Shown here in pieces: positions 63,599 to 64,000 of a DNA stretch of 64,000 nt (position 1 is the first letter of the stretch; every line of letters starts with the position of its first letter). Source of the DNA: Draconibacterium halophilum (GTDB taxonomy: Bacteria; Bacteroidota; Bacteroidia; Bacteroidales; Prolixibacteraceae); NCBI RefSeq assembly GCF_010448835.1, contig NZ_CP048409.1:4691501-4755500 (forward strand). The letters run 5' to 3'. The notes under the pieces are model-generated. The model was not told where the DNA came from, ran no database searches, and saw only the letters and a program-made list of their open reading frames with translations. The position numbers were made by a program, and so were the translations under genes.

Positions 63599-64000
63599 TT
63601 AATCCCGTAAGCTTTCTGACATATCAGCATCAGGAGTGACTTCAAAACTTATTTCTCCAAAACAAACGGTGCCGGCACTTGTAATTCCTTCTACTAAAAC
63701 TTTATAACGGGCGTTATCATCCGATGTAAAGAATGAAATATTCGCTTCTCCATTGTTAATTTTTACCGAAGGATTCCAGTATAAAGTTGTTCGGTGATCC
63801 GGTCTTTCCGAATTTATGTTTTCAGCGTTATAAGTTGGAGAATAAAACTCCCGGTACTTCGAAAAACCTTTAATCTTTTGCTTGATCACCCCTTTCAAAT
63901 ATTTTTCACGTACCTCATCCGGGGCGCCACGTTTGGTATAGATAAAAACTCCACCGGCAGATCCTCTCGATCCCAATAACGCCACTCCTGTGGGGTTATG
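63599..64000 (-). CDS. TonB-plug-domain protein, C-terminal part
   Basis: The frame is open at the window edge (64,000) and stops at 63,599, so only the last ~133 residues are seen. The plug hallmark L-L-G-S-R-G-S-A-G-G-V-F-I-Y-T-K-R-G lies at the start. After it come a linker, Y-S-P-T-Y, and a beta domain ending with S-E-S-L-R-D. There is no 22-strand barrel after the plug, so this is not a full SusC-type receptor but a plug-containing MG2-like or other envelope protein. Start outside the window. Confidence 0.78.
   Translation of the reverse strand, partial: HNPTGVALLGSRGSAGGVFIYTKRGAPDEVREKYLKGVIKQKIKGFSKYREFYSPTYNAENINSERPDHRTTLYWNPSVKINNGEANISFFTSDDNARYKVLVEGITSAGTVCFGEISFEVTPDADMSESLRD

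Noticed and set aside
63599..64000. SusC-type TonB-dependent receptor
   Set aside because: Only a plug-like segment and a short beta domain precede the stop; the long C-terminal barrel is missing.

Overview
The window looks like a chromosomal segment of a member of the Bacteroidota, most likely a Prolixibacteraceae or other Marinilabiliales-type marine facultative anaerobe. The phylum call rests on several things seen in the sequence: repeated promoter boxes of the form TAnnTTTG, almost no Shine-Dalgarno sequences, the conserved block rsfS-ftsH-LUD-DUF2007-cdsA-pssA, a head-GIN lipoprotein and a TonB-plug fragment. The family-level placement is inference. There are no rRNA genes, no CRISPR array and no intact transposase; one tRNA (His) is present.

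Layout. (1) 1-11,238: the tail of an FeS/NrfD membrane complex and a monohaem cytochrome c, running into a cbb3 oxidase operon (ccoS, a CcoN-CcoO-cytochrome c fusion, ccoQ-like, a one-haem ccoP, ccoG, fixH, a DsbD/SafE-like protein, ccoI). (2) 11,356-30,478: a tight ten-gene run behind one good promoter. It encodes phosphonate synthesis (PEP mutase fused to a cytidylyltransferase, phosphonopyruvate decarboxylase, an Fe-type alcohol dehydrogenase), a CDP-glycerol-type transferase, three tandem ~1,000-residue proteins joining a YidC/Oxa1-like domain to a sulfatase/phosphotransferase-like domain, a GH16-like lipoprotein, and an MBOAT/AlgJ-type O-acetylation pair. It reads as a system that builds a phosphonate-decorated, O-acetylated surface glycan. 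This is the most novel part of the window. (3) 30,589-42,721: mostly housekeeping genes (SLC12-like transporter, coaD, NUDIX, pyrE, birA, rsfS, ftsH, cdsA, pssA). (4) 42,722-44,993: repeat-rich intergenic DNA around an NtrC-type regulator that ends before any DNA-binding domain. (5) 44,994-51,301, minus strand: a polysulfide/thiosulfate-reductase-like molybdoenzyme operon (A, B, C subunits) with two half-size YeeE/YedE transporters and two rhodanese-fold proteins whose only cysteine is the C-terminal residue. (6) 51,896-55,832: a Rieske protein, a cytochrome b fused to a dodecahaem-type cytochrome c, and an FNR-like regulator with candidate dyad operators upstream of both units; mobA follows convergently. 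(7) 56,440-64,000: tRNA-His, an ECF sigma/anti-sigma-like module with exported beta-helix-type proteins (one frameshifted), two small envelope proteins, a TIM-barrel lipoprotein, a DMT transporter, a YkgJ-like protein and a TonB-plug fragment.

How the parts fit: regions 1, 5 and 6 together describe a branched respiratory chain, with a high-affinity oxygen branch, a sulfur-reducing molybdoenzyme branch and an unusual Rieske/cytochrome b/multihaem complex, probably under FNR-like redox control. Region 2 describes extracellular polymer assembly. Functional statements come from motif recognition by eye; no database search was run.
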